Notes under the pieces: model-generated | What the model was told of the DNA's origin: nothing | The model's input: only the letters and a program-made list of their open reading frames with translations | The model's database searches: none | From: Chloroflexota bacterium | GTDB taxonomy: Bacteria > Chloroflexota > Dehalococcoidia > Lucifugimonadales > Lucifugimonadaceae | Assembly (NCBI GenBank): GCA_002718415.1 | Contig: PBEM01000006.1 | Coordinates: 208,350-272,349 of the forward strand | Length of the DNA: 64,000 bases | Reading direction: 5' to 3' | In this document: in pieces, positions 39,225 to 47,699 of the stretch | Numbering within the stretch: the stretch's first letter is position 1 | Layout: the number at the start of each line of letters is the position of its first letter | Position numbers and translations under genes: made by a program

Positions 39225-39854
39225 TTATATACCTGGAGGTGCTCCATCACTAGCTGATACTAAATAAATAACTGTAAAAATAACAATCCAAACAATATCC
39301 ACAAAATGCCAATATAAACCAGCTAGTTCTAAATCTTCAGAATTATCCGAACGCAGCGCACCTTTTTTGTGGGCATATCCCATTATTGCTAACCAAATTA
39401 TTCCAATGGTAACGTGCCCGCCATGTAAACCTGTAAGAATGAAGAATGTTGTACCAAATAAATTTGTTCTCGGTGTTAGTCCATGAATTGCAAATTCAGT
39501 AAATTCTACTACTTGAAATCCCATAAAAATAATACCTAAAAAAACTACAGACCAAATCCAAAATTGAGTAAGACCTTTTCTGTTTTCATTAAGATAGTTA
39601 AGTGCTAACACCATAGCAAAAGAGCTCATAAGTAACACAAAAGTACTAATTGATGTGATTGGTATGTTCAATATCTCATTTGGATAAGGACCATTTAAAC
39701 TTTTACCCCGGTAAACGAGATATGTTGCAATAAATGCTCCAAAAAACATGACATCAGAACCTAAAAAAGTCCACATTAGTAATTTTCTATTACTAAGACC
39801 GGTAGATGTTATATGTTCTTCTGTATGATGATTATTAACTATTGTCTGGCTCAA
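39225..39854 (-). CDS. ctaE: Cytochrome c oxidase subunit III
   Basis: The 209-residue protein has five membrane segments and COX3 motifs (LGSDVMFFGAFIATYLVYRG, LTGLHGGHVTIGIIWL, YWHFVDIVWIVIFTVIYL). This shorter five-helix version is normal for caa3-type oxidases. It lies 13 bases after subunit I. Confidence 0.94.
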   Translation of the reverse strand: MSQTIVNNHHTEEHITSTGLSNRKLLMWTFLGSDVMFFGAFIATYLVYRGKSLNGPYPNEILNIPITSISTFVLLMSSFAMVLALNYLNENRKGLTQFWIWSVVFLGIIFMGFQVVEFTEFAIHGLTPRTNLFGTTFFILTGLHGGHVTIGIIWLAIMGYAHKKGALRSDNSEDLELAGLYWHFVDIVWIVIFTVIYLVSASDGAPPGI

Positions 39855-39867
39855 TTAGTATTTTCTC

Positions 39868-41757
39868 CTAATGTGATTCTGGGTCGTTTACTGGTTCAAG
39901 GGACCACCCTATAGCACCCCAGAAAATTCCAATACCACCAAGTACTATAACTGAAAAATGAGTCATCATTCCCACAGCTAGAATTGTTACACCTGCTGCA
40001 AGAATCAATGGGTAATAAGATAAATCTGGCAGATGTATACCATGATTTTTTCCTAGATCTTTTTCATCAGGTTTTATTGGTTTCATATTCTTAATTTCAT
40101 CATCGTCATAGTCGTGATAGTATTCTTTTATTGTTTGAGGATACTTTTTGAACCAAAAATCATCTCTAAACTTTACTTCTGGTACATCCTTAAAGTTATA
40201 TACAGGCACCGGAGAAGGGATTGACCATTCTAGAGTTCTTCCATCCCAAGGATCAGCAGAAGAAATGACATTTTGTTTTTTGCTAACAAAAATGTTAATC
40301 ACAAATACTAAAATACCTAAAGCTAAAATAAATCCACCCAATGTAGCATATAAATTAGAAACCTCCCAACCCATATTATCTGCATAAGTATAAACTCTTC
40401 TTGGCATACCATTCATACCTAGCCAATGCATAGGTCCAAATTGTATATTCATTCCTATAAACATTAACCAAAAATTTATTTTTCCTAGTTTTTCATTTAA
40501 GAAATGTCCATATGCTTTAGGCCACCAAAAATATATACCACTAAAAATTCCCATTAGAGCTCCACCAACTAATACATAATGAAAATGTGCAACAATAAAA
40601 TAGGTATCTTGTTGTTGTGCATCAGTAGGGACTGATGCATGCATTACACCACTTAATCCACCAATAGTAAATAAAGCTATAAAAGCAATAGAAAACCACA
40701 TTGCTGTTGTAAATTTTATAGCTCCACCCCACATAGTAGCCATCCAGTTGAAAATCTTTACTCCTGTGGGTAATCCAATAAGCATCGTCGATATAGCAAA
40801 TGCTGAATTAGCGGCAGGCCCTAATCCAACAGTAAACATGTGATGACTCCAAACAAACCAACCTAAAAATCCAATAACTATTCCAGCGAAAACCACAAAT
40901 GCATATCCAAAGAGAGGTTTTCTAGAAAAAGTTGGAAGAACTTCAGAAACTATTCCCATGGCTGGCAAAATTAATATATAAACTTCTGGGTGACCAAAAA
41001 GCCAAAACATATGTTGCCATAACACCGGATCTCCACCAGCTAATGAATTATAAAAATGAGTACCGAACAATCTATCAGATTGCAATTGAATACCAGCTAC
41101 AGCTAAAACGGGTAATGCAAGAACTATTAATATAGATGTAACCAATGTCATCCAAGTGAAAATTGGAAGTTTAAAGAAAGTCATCCCGGGGGCTCTCATA
41201 TTTACAATTGTGACTACAAAATTAAGTCCAGCAGCAATTGAAGCTATACCTAAGATATTTAATCCAACTATCCAAAATGTCATACCTGCACCTGGGCTAA
41301 AAGTGGCAGAGGAATTTGGAGCATATCCGAACCAACCACCATCAGGAGCTTGACCTATAAGCCAACTAAAATTCATTAACAAAGAACCAAATAGAAAAAT
41401 CCAATAACTTAAAGCATTTAATCGAGGGAAAGCAACATCTCTGGCTCCAATTTGAAGTGGTATCAACCAGTTAAAAAATGCTGCGGATAGAGGCATTATT
41501 ACTAAAAATACCATAGAAGTTCCATGCATTGTAAATAATTGATTATAAAAATCTGGAGATATAAATTCAGCTTCTGCATGTGATAGCTGAACTCTAATTA
41601 AAAGTGCTTCAATACCAGCTATTAAAAACCATATAAATGAGGTAATACCATACAAAGTCCCTATTCTTTTATGGTCCACTGTTCCTACCCATCCCCAAAT
41701 TCCTTTTGCAGATGGTCTAGAGAAAATTCTAGGTAATGTTAGAGATTTCGTTGTCAT
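39868..41757 (-). CDS. ctaD: Cytochrome c oxidase subunit I
   Basis: The 629-residue protein is the heme-copper catalytic subunit. It has HGTSMVFLVIMP with the low-spin heme ligand, the CuB/tyrosine motif WLFGHPEVYILILPAMG, HHMFTVG, the TGVKIFNW lysine-channel segment and HFHYVLVGG. The glutamate in GHPEVY marks an A1-type oxidase. An extended C-terminus of roughly 100 residues continues past the twelfth helix with two more membrane segments. It follows subunit II by 21 bases. Confidence 0.97.
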   Translation of the reverse strand: MTTKSLTLPRIFSRPSAKGIWGWVGTVDHKRIGTLYGITSFIWFLIAGIEALLIRVQLSHAEAEFISPDFYNQLFTMHGTSMVFLVIMPLSAAFFNWLIPLQIGARDVAFPRLNALSYWIFLFGSLLMNFSWLIGQAPDGGWFGYAPNSSATFSPGAGMTFWIVGLNILGIASIAAGLNFVVTIVNMRAPGMTFFKLPIFTWMTLVTSILIVLALPVLAVAGIQLQSDRLFGTHFYNSLAGGDPVLWQHMFWLFGHPEVYILILPAMGIVSEVLPTFSRKPLFGYAFVVFAGIVIGFLGWFVWSHHMFTVGLGPAANSAFAISTMLIGLPTGVKIFNWMATMWGGAIKFTTAMWFSIAFIALFTIGGLSGVMHASVPTDAQQQDTYFIVAHFHYVLVGGALMGIFSGIYFWWPKAYGHFLNEKLGKINFWLMFIGMNIQFGPMHWLGMNGMPRRVYTYADNMGWEVSNLYATLGGFILALGILVFVINIFVSKKQNVISSADPWDGRTLEWSIPSPVPVYNFKDVPEVKFRDDFWFKKYPQTIKEYYHDYDDDEIKNMKPIKPDEKDLGKNHGIHLPDLSYYPLILAAGVTILAVGMMTHFSVIVLGGIGIFWGAIGWSLEPVNDPESH

Positions 41758-41778
41758 AATTTTATTCTTTTTATATTA

Positions 41779-42930
41779 TTACTCCATATTTGGCTTAAGG
41801 GAAAGTAAATAATTTGATACATCTTGAATTTCTTTAGCACTTAATTTATTTTCTTCGTTTGTATATATGGAAGCATGTTTGTGCATTCTATTTCCAATTT
41901 TTATTGAAGAAGGATCTTTGATCCAATTAATTAAATTTTCTGGATTTTCTTTTGAAAACTCTTTTATTCCAGCTCCAATAGTATTTCTAAGGCCAAAGTG
42001 AGTTAAGTTTGGTGCAGATACTTGAGGTGCATTTTCAGTATCATTTAGCCAAATTTCCCATCTACTTTTTTGTGTTTTTATTTCTCTAGCATAACTTCCT
42101 GAAGAATATGAATCTTTAGTGTGGCACATACTACACTTACCCATAAAAACTTGCATTCCATTTTTTTCAGAATCTGTTATAGGAGGTTTTGGTTCTGTTC
42201 TCATGCCATCAACCCATTTATCAAAATCTTCCTCGGTTTCTGCAATTGCACGAAATCTCATTAATGCGTGTGCTACTCCACAAAATTCTGCACACTGCCC
42301 ATAATACATACCGGGTTCATCAGCCATCAACCACATATAATTTTCATTGAGAGGTATCATATCGAGCTTTCCTGCTAATTTAGGAATCCAAAAAGAGTGT
42401 ATTACATCATTAGAACCTAATTTAATACTTACAGGTCGATCAGTAGGGATATGAAGTTCATTAGCTGTAACAATTTCTAAGTCAGGATATCTGAATTCGA
42501 ACCACCATTGATGCCCTATTGCTTCAACTCTTAAAGGTTCCCCCATATCATCTGGAACTCCATTTTGTTGGTCCCAAATTACTTGTATAGTTGGCACAGC
42601 TATAACCGCTAAAATTATTGCAGGAATTATAGTCCATATAACTTCCAATTTTGTATTTCCGTGGCTCTGATATGGGAGTTTATCATCTTTATATCTGTAT
42701 TTAAACAATAAAAATATTAAAACACCTTCTACAGCTATGAAAACAAAAGCAGCAACCCAGAAAATTAAAATGAACAAATCTTTTTGCTGTTTTGCTATAG
42801 GTCCCTTATCTCCAAAAGTAGATTGAGGGTCTTCGGGATTACAACCAACAAGAAAAAGTAAGGATGTTATGGATAAGAGAGTAATCGAAATTACTGTATT
42901 AGCTGATAATTTTCCAGCAAAAATCTTCAT
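41779..42930 (-). CDS. ctaC: Cytochrome c oxidase subunit II fused to cytochrome c (caa3 type)
   Basis: The 383-residue protein has a lipoprotein signal with LVGC (Cys30), two membrane helices, a CuA domain with GQCAEFCGVAHALMRF holding the copper ligands, and a C-terminal c-type cytochrome domain with CSMCHT and a distal methionine-region (NRMHKHAS). The fusion defines a caa3 oxidase that takes electrons through its own heme c. It is the first gene of the oxidase operon; its promoter should lie in the 258 bases shared with divergent rdgB. Confidence 0.96.
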   Translation of the reverse strand: MKIFAGKLSANTVISITLLSITSLLFLVGCNPEDPQSTFGDKGPIAKQQKDLFILIFWVAAFVFIAVEGVLIFLLFKYRYKDDKLPYQSHGNTKLEVIWTIIPAIILAVIAVPTIQVIWDQQNGVPDDMGEPLRVEAIGHQWWFEFRYPDLEIVTANELHIPTDRPVSIKLGSNDVIHSFWIPKLAGKLDMIPLNENYMWLMADEPGMYYGQCAEFCGVAHALMRFRAIAETEEDFDKWVDGMRTEPKPPITDSEKNGMQVFMGKCSMCHTKDSYSSGSYAREIKTQKSRWEIWLNDTENAPQVSAPNLTHFGLRNTIGAGIKEFSKENPENLINWIKDPSSIKIGNRMHKHASIYTNEENKLSAKEIQDVSNYLLSLKPNME

Positions 42931-43188
42931 ATATTTTTATTTGAAACTTTGATTTTATCTTATTGATGTTACTTTTGAATTTCATATTTATTTATATAAA
43001 TTTGAAATCTCATAAAGAAAGAATAGCATTTTATATTCATCTTCTGCAATTTAAAAAACAAACTTTATTTCGAAAATTTTTTCAATTAATAAAAAGTTCA
43101 TAAGTTCATTTTTGCCTAAGATAAATATTTTATAAATTTTTAAAATATAATCATATATAGATTTATTCTTTATTGTGATAAATTTTTT

Positions 43189-43788
43189 ATGAATACATTA
43201 TTAGTAGCAACACATAATATTGGAAAGATAAAAGAGATTAAATTATTTTTATCGGATTTAAATTTAAAAATCATTTCTTTATCAGATTTAAATATAACTA
43301 AAGTTGTGGAAGAAAAAGATGATACTTTCTTATCAAACTCATTACTAAAATCGAAGGAATACCATAGATTATCTGGTGTAATAACATTAGCGGAAGATTC
43401 AGGTTTAGAGGTTGAAGCTCTTAATGGTAGACCAGGAGTATTATCAGCAAGATATGGAGGTGAAAATTTAAGTGATTCAGATAGAAATGATTTATTATTA
43501 TCTGAAATGAAAGATGTTAAAGGTTTAGAACGTTCAGCAAGATATGTTTCAGTCGTAACATTAGTTTCTAATAATGAAATAAGTTCAAGTTGTGGATATT
43601 TAAACGGATATATTACACATCAAAGAATTGGGATAAAAGGATTTGGATATGATCCCATATTTTGGGTTCCGTCAAAATCTAATACTACTGCAAATTTATC
43701 GGTAAGACAAAAAAATGAAATAAGTCATAGAGGAAAGGCTTTAGAAGGAATTAAGCCTGTTCTTAAGAGATTATATAAAATAGTATGA
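43189..43788 (+). CDS. rdgB: RdgB/HAM1 non-canonical purine NTP pyrophosphatase
   Basis: The 199-residue protein has the family N-terminus LVATHNIGKIKEI, the LAEDSGLEVEALNGRPGVLSARY core and the C-terminal substrate motif GFGYDPIF and ISHRGKAL. It hydrolyses dITP and XTP to keep them out of DNA. Length is normal. It starts the rdgB-moaA-rnhA-moaC run on the plus strand. Confidence 0.95.
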   Translation: MNTLLVATHNIGKIKEIKLFLSDLNLKIISLSDLNITKVVEEKDDTFLSNSLLKSKEYHRLSGVITLAEDSGLEVEALNGRPGVLSARYGGENLSDSDRNDLLLSEMKDVKGLERSARYVSVVTLVSNNEISSSCGYLNGYITHQRIGIKGFGYDPIFWVPSKSNTTANLSVRQKNEISHRGKALEGIKPVLKRLYKIV

Positions 43789-43807
43789 AAGTCTATTTAA
43801 ATATATT

Positions 43808-44833
43808 ATGAAAAAAACACACACTCAATTAAAAGATAAATTTTCTAGATACCTAAGAGATATTAGGATTTCAGTTACGGACCGATGCAATTATAGATGT
43901 CCATATTGTATGCCAGAAGAAATATATGGAGAAAAATATTCTTTTTTAAATAGGAAAGAAATATTAAATTTTGAAGAAATACTAAGATTATTGAGAATAT
44001 TTGTTCAATTTGGAGTTGATAAGGTAAGAATAACAGGAGGAGAACCTTTAGTTAGACAGGATATAGATAAATTAGTAGCTGGAATTAGAGAAATAAATGA
44101 TGAATTAGATATTGCACTAACAACTAATGGTTATTTATTAAAACAAAAAGCGTTGAAATTAAAACAAGCAGGTTTATCTAGAATTACTGTTTCTTTAGAT
44201 TCAATTGATGATTTTACTTATACTAAAATGAATGGCGGAAAATATGGTCCAGCCAAAACTTTATCAGCTATACAAGAATTGGATAAAATTGGTTTTAAAA
44301 AAACTAAAATAAATGTTGTTGTACAAAAAGGTTTTAATGACCAAAACTTTATAGATGTTGCAGAATATTTTAGAGATACAAATAAAATTGTGAGATTTAT
44401 TGAATTTATGGATGTAGGGAATAAAAACAATTGGGAAAAAGATAAAGTAATTCCTGCTTCAAAAATATTTGAAATTATTAATGAAAAATATCCGATATCT
44501 CCTATTAGTAACAATTATTTAGGTGAAGTGGCTAATAGATATAAATATGATGATGGAAAAGGTGAGATAGGTATAATTTCATCAATATCTCAACCTTTTT
44601 GTCAAAATTGTACAAGAGGAAGATTATCAACAGACGGAAAATTTATCACATGTTTATTTGCTTCCGGTGGTGTCGATATAAAGTCTCCTTTAAGATCTGG
44701 AGCAACAGATGAAGAGTTAATTGAAATAATTAAATCCTCATGGACTTCTAGAATAGATAAATATTCAGAAGATAGATTAATTACATCAGCAAAAAATAAA
44801 AAAAAGGTGGAGATGTACTATATTGGTGGATAA
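43808..44833 (+). CDS. moaA: GTP 3',8-cyclase, molybdenum cofactor biosynthesis
   Basis: The 341-residue radical SAM enzyme has the CNYRCPYCMP cluster motif, the RITGGEPLVRQD SAM-binding motif, the second cluster in FCQNCTRGRLS with a further cysteine in ITCLFASGG, and the conserved C-terminal Gly-Gly. Together with MoaC it makes cyclic pyranopterin monophosphate. It overlaps the rnhA start. Confidence 0.96.
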   Translation: MKKTHTQLKDKFSRYLRDIRISVTDRCNYRCPYCMPEEIYGEKYSFLNRKEILNFEEILRLLRIFVQFGVDKVRITGGEPLVRQDIDKLVAGIREINDELDIALTTNGYLLKQKALKLKQAGLSRITVSLDSIDDFTYTKMNGGKYGPAKTLSAIQELDKIGFKKTKINVVVQKGFNDQNFIDVAEYFRDTNKIVRFIEFMDVGNKNNWEKDKVIPASKIFEIINEKYPISPISNNYLGEVANRYKYDDGKGEIGIISSISQPFCQNCTRGRLSTDGKFITCLFASGGVDIKSPLRSGATDEELIEIIKSSWTSRIDKYSEDRLITSAKNKKKVEMYYIGG

Positions 44834-45296
44834 TAATTTAGTTTATATCTACTCTGATGGTTCAGCTCTGGGTAATCCAGGGCCAGGTGGTTATGGAGTA
44901 ATATTGCAATATGGTAGCGAAGAGAAGGAACTACAAAAAGGTTTTAAGTACACAACAAATAATCGAATGGAATTATTAGGTGCAATTGTAGGGCTGGAAT
45001 TACTAAAAAAAAGTTATAAAGTAATTCTTTCAACAGATTCTCGTTATGTAGTTGATGGAATAAACCTTGGATGGGCAAAGAAGTGGGAATTAAATGGTTG
45101 GATGAGAAATAAAAAAGAGAAAGCAAAAAACCAAGATTTATGGGAGAGATTGTTATATCAAAATAGTAGACATGATATAACTTTTAGATGGATTAGAGGA
45201 CATGATGGACATAAGGAAAATGAACGATGTGATGAGCTTGCAAATACTGCAGCATCAAGCTCATCTTTAAATGAGGATTCAGGTTTTGAAGAATGA
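44823..45296 (+). CDS. rnhA: Ribonuclease HI
   Basis: The 157-residue protein has the four acidic catalytic positions in YSDGSALGNPGPGGYG, NNRMELLGAI, LSTDSRYVVDGI and the last in GHKENERCDELAN. It removes RNA from RNA-DNA hybrids. The start is either TTG at 44823 or the adjacent GTG at 44826, both inside the end of moaA, so it is translationally coupled. Its position between moaA and moaC is odd, as there is no functional link. Confidence 0.95.
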   Translation: MVDNNLVYIYSDGSALGNPGPGGYGVILQYGSEEKELQKGFKYTTNNRMELLGAIVGLELLKKSYKVILSTDSRYVVDGINLGWAKKWELNGWMRNKKEKAKNQDLWERLLYQNSRHDITFRWIRGHDGHKENERCDELANTAASSSSLNEDSGFEE

Positions 45297-45771
45297 AAAA
45301 AAATTATCTCATTTAAATAAACAAGGTGAGGCAAAAATGGTAAATATCAATAAAAAAATTATTTCAAACAGAGAAGCTGTAGCAATTTGTGAAGTAAAAG
45401 TATCTAAAGAAATAATTAAATTAATACTTGAAAATAATATAAAAAAAGGAGATGTTGTTCAATTATCAAAAATAGCTGGAATAATGGGAGCTAAAAGAAC
45501 ACATGAACTTATCCCTCTATGTCACAATATTCCTTTATCAGAAATAAATATAGATATTAAAATTTTAAGTAACAGTGCAAAATTATCTATTGAAGCTACA
45601 GTTAAAGCAGAATGGAAAACAGGAGTTGAAATGGAAGCATTAACTGCAGTTAGTGTTGCAGCTTTAAGTGTATATGACATGTGTAAATCAGTTGATAAAC
45701 ATATAGAAATTAATTCAATTAGGCTTATAAAAAAATCTGGAGGAAAAAGCGGAGATTTTATCAACCAATAA
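45271..45771 (+). CDS. moaC: Cyclic pyranopterin monophosphate synthase
   Basis: The protein (166 residues from the ATG at 45271; 161 from a TTG at 45286) aligns to MoaC from LSHLNKQGEAKMVNINKK onward. It has KRTHELIPLCHN, KTGVEMEALTAVSVAALSVYDMCK and the final KSGGKSGDF. It completes the MoaA reaction. The start overlaps the rnhA end by 26 bases or by 11 with the TTG; the TTG has a GAGG sequence about ten bases upstream, so either may be used. Confidence 0.95.
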   Translation: MRIQVLKNEKKLSHLNKQGEAKMVNINKKIISNREAVAICEVKVSKEIIKLILENNIKKGDVVQLSKIAGIMGAKRTHELIPLCHNIPLSEINIDIKILSNSAKLSIEATVKAEWKTGVEMEALTAVSVAALSVYDMCKSVDKHIEINSIRLIKKSGGKSGDFINQ

Positions 45772-45801
45772 GATCTAATAATTTTAGTAATATAATTTAC
45801 T

Positions 45802-45807
45802 TATACT
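45802..45807 (+). promoter_or_regulatory. Possible -10 element (TATACT) before tRNA-Met
   Basis: TATACT ends eight bases before the first base of the tRNA, the right distance for a start at or just before the tRNA 5' end. No good -35 hexamer is seen, and such A+T hexamers are frequent here, so this is tentative. Confidence 0.3.
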
Positions 45808-45815
45808 ATATTTTA

Positions 45816-45891
45816 GGCGACGTAGCTCAGCGGTTAGAGCGGGCGCTTCATAAGCGCTAGGTCGGAGGTTCAAGTCCTCCCGTCGCCACCA
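45816..45891 (+). tRNA. tRNA-Met (anticodon CAT), elongator type
   Basis: The 76 bases fold as a full cloverleaf: acceptor GGCGACG/CGTCGCC, D stem GCTC/GAGC, anticodon loop TTCATAA, T arm GGAGG/CCTCC with TTCAAGT, discriminator A and an encoded CCA. The G1-C72 pair and the lack of the three G-C pairs in the anticodon stem argue against initiator tRNA. tRNA-Ile2 with a modified CAT anticodon is a less likely alternative. Confidence 0.93.
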
Positions 45892-45906
45892 TAAATTTAT
45901 TTTATT

Positions 45907-47694
45907 ATGAAGTTAATTTTTTTATATCCAAAACTTTTACCAAAAGGTTTGTTATTACCCTTGATTTTTTTGTCTTTTTTTGGAATTTTAGTTGGATTTT
46001 TGGATACTATAGCTTTAGCAATGATAGTACCTTTATCTGAAATGATAGTAAGTGCTGATATTGATTACAGTACAATACCGATACTTTCAGATTCTAGAGA
46101 ATATGCTGAAAATTTCAATATACCATTCAATATTACTTCAATAATAATAGCAATAATTTTTTTTCAAATTGTAAGAATTATCTCATTATTTTTACAAGGA
46201 TGGCTTGGGGCAAAATACTCGGCTAAATATGAACATAGTTCAAGGATTAATATGTTAAATTCATACTCTTATATGCCTTGGGTAAATTATGTTAAGGAGG
46301 ATTCGGGTGATGTCTTTTTTAATATATCTAGAGTAACTAGTATTGCCAGTACCACTTATAGTATTTATTGTAGGATGATTTCGGTAACTTTGACTATTAG
46401 TATTTATTTAATAACTGCTATTTATGCTACTTGGCAACTTTCATTAATTGCTTTAGCGTATTCATTAATTGCTGCATTTGCTTTAGTGTTTCTTCTTAAA
46501 TATGCAAAAAAACTTGGAGCCAAAAGACTTCAACAAGATGAATTAATTTTTAAATTGATAAATCAGTTATCTAATGGGATGAAATATATTAGGATTTCTG
46601 GTTTGATTGATCGACAACGTAGTATTATAACTAATCAGTCAAAAAAACTTGCCAAAGCAAATGAATCTATAGGAATTAATGAATCTCTTTTTAAAACTTT
46701 ATCTGAAGCTTTATTTTTTATTGCTTTAGTAGGGTTATTAGGTGTTTCAGCTATGATCTCAGTTTTATCAGCAGGAGGTATTTTACTTTTTTCTTTATTG
46801 TTTTTTAGAATTTTTCAGCAGGTTAGAACATTACAGTATTCTTTTCAAACTTTTTTACAAATAGAGCCATATGTTGAAAATATGAATGCAATTCATGATA
46901 AAAACAAAAAATATATTGATGAATTAATTAATACAAAATCTGGAAAAAGCATTTCAATATTAAAAAGCATTGAAGTTGAAAATTTATCTTATTCTTATTT
47001 GGAAGGTAAAAATGTTCTTAAAGATGTAAATATTTCAATTAAAGCTAAAAAACATACTGCTATTGTTGGATTATCAGGTGTAGGTAAAACAACTTTATTA
47101 GATTTAATTATAGGTTTAATTCTTCCTTCTTCTGGATCTATAAAATATGATGAAAAATTATTTAATGAGAATCAATTAAAAGATTTTAGAAAATCAATTA
47201 GTTATGTTCCTCAAGGGGGTGTTTTATTTTCTGGGACTATTTTAGAAAATATCACTTTTGGATATGAAAAGCATATTTCTGAACAACTAGATAAATCCTT
47301 AGAAATTTCAAATGTGAATTCATTTTTAGAAGATTTACCTAACGGTATAGATACTAATGTAGGAGAAGGAGGATTTGCTTTATCTGGTGGTCAAAGACAA
47401 AGAGTAATTTTAGCACGTGCTATATATAGAGATCCTAATATTATTATTTTAGATGAAGCAACAAGTGAACTTGATTCTATTTCTCAACATGAATTTATTG
47501 AGTCTGTGAATAAAATAAGTAAGGATACAACAATTGTAACTGTAGCGCATAGATTATCAAATATAGTTCAAGCTGATAAAATTTATGTAATGAAAAATGG
47601 TTCAGTAATTGAATCTGGGAACTTTCAAAGTTTGGTTGATATTAATGGAGAATTTTCTAAAATGTATAGAGCTGAAATAGGAAATAATGAATAA
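45907..47694 (+). CDS. ABC exporter, fused permease and ATPase
   Basis: The 595-residue half-transporter has six N-terminal membrane segments (residues about 12-320) and a C-terminal ATPase with Walker A GLSGVGKTT (about 388), signature LSGGQRQR, Walker B IIILDEATSELD and the histidine switch VTVAHRL. This is the MsbA/PglK type, which flips lipid-linked glycans or lipids as a homodimer. Starting 15 bases after tRNA-Met and heading the glycan gene island, it is a likely flippase for the glycan made there. Confidence 0.93.
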   Translation: MKLIFLYPKLLPKGLLLPLIFLSFFGILVGFLDTIALAMIVPLSEMIVSADIDYSTIPILSDSREYAENFNIPFNITSIIIAIIFFQIVRIISLFLQGWLGAKYSAKYEHSSRINMLNSYSYMPWVNYVKEDSGDVFFNISRVTSIASTTYSIYCRMISVTLTISIYLITAIYATWQLSLIALAYSLIAAFALVFLLKYAKKLGAKRLQQDELIFKLINQLSNGMKYIRISGLIDRQRSIITNQSKKLAKANESIGINESLFKTLSEALFFIALVGLLGVSAMISVLSAGGILLFSLLFFRIFQQVRTLQYSFQTFLQIEPYVENMNAIHDKNKKYIDELINTKSGKSISILKSIEVENLSYSYLEGKNVLKDVNISIKAKKHTAIVGLSGVGKTTLLDLIIGLILPSSGSIKYDEKLFNENQLKDFRKSISYVPQGGVLFSGTILENITFGYEKHISEQLDKSLEISNVNSFLEDLPNGIDTNVGEGGFALSGGQRQRVILARAIYRDPNIIILDEATSELDSISQHEFIESVNKISKDTTIVTVAHRLSNIVQADKIYVMKNGSVIESGNFQSLVDINGEFSKMYRAEIGNNE

Positions 47695-47699
47695 TTTTT

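Noticed and set aside
45816-45891. Initiator tRNA-Met
   Set aside because: It has a paired G1-C72 and lacks the three G-C pairs of the anticodon stem, so elongator type is preferred.
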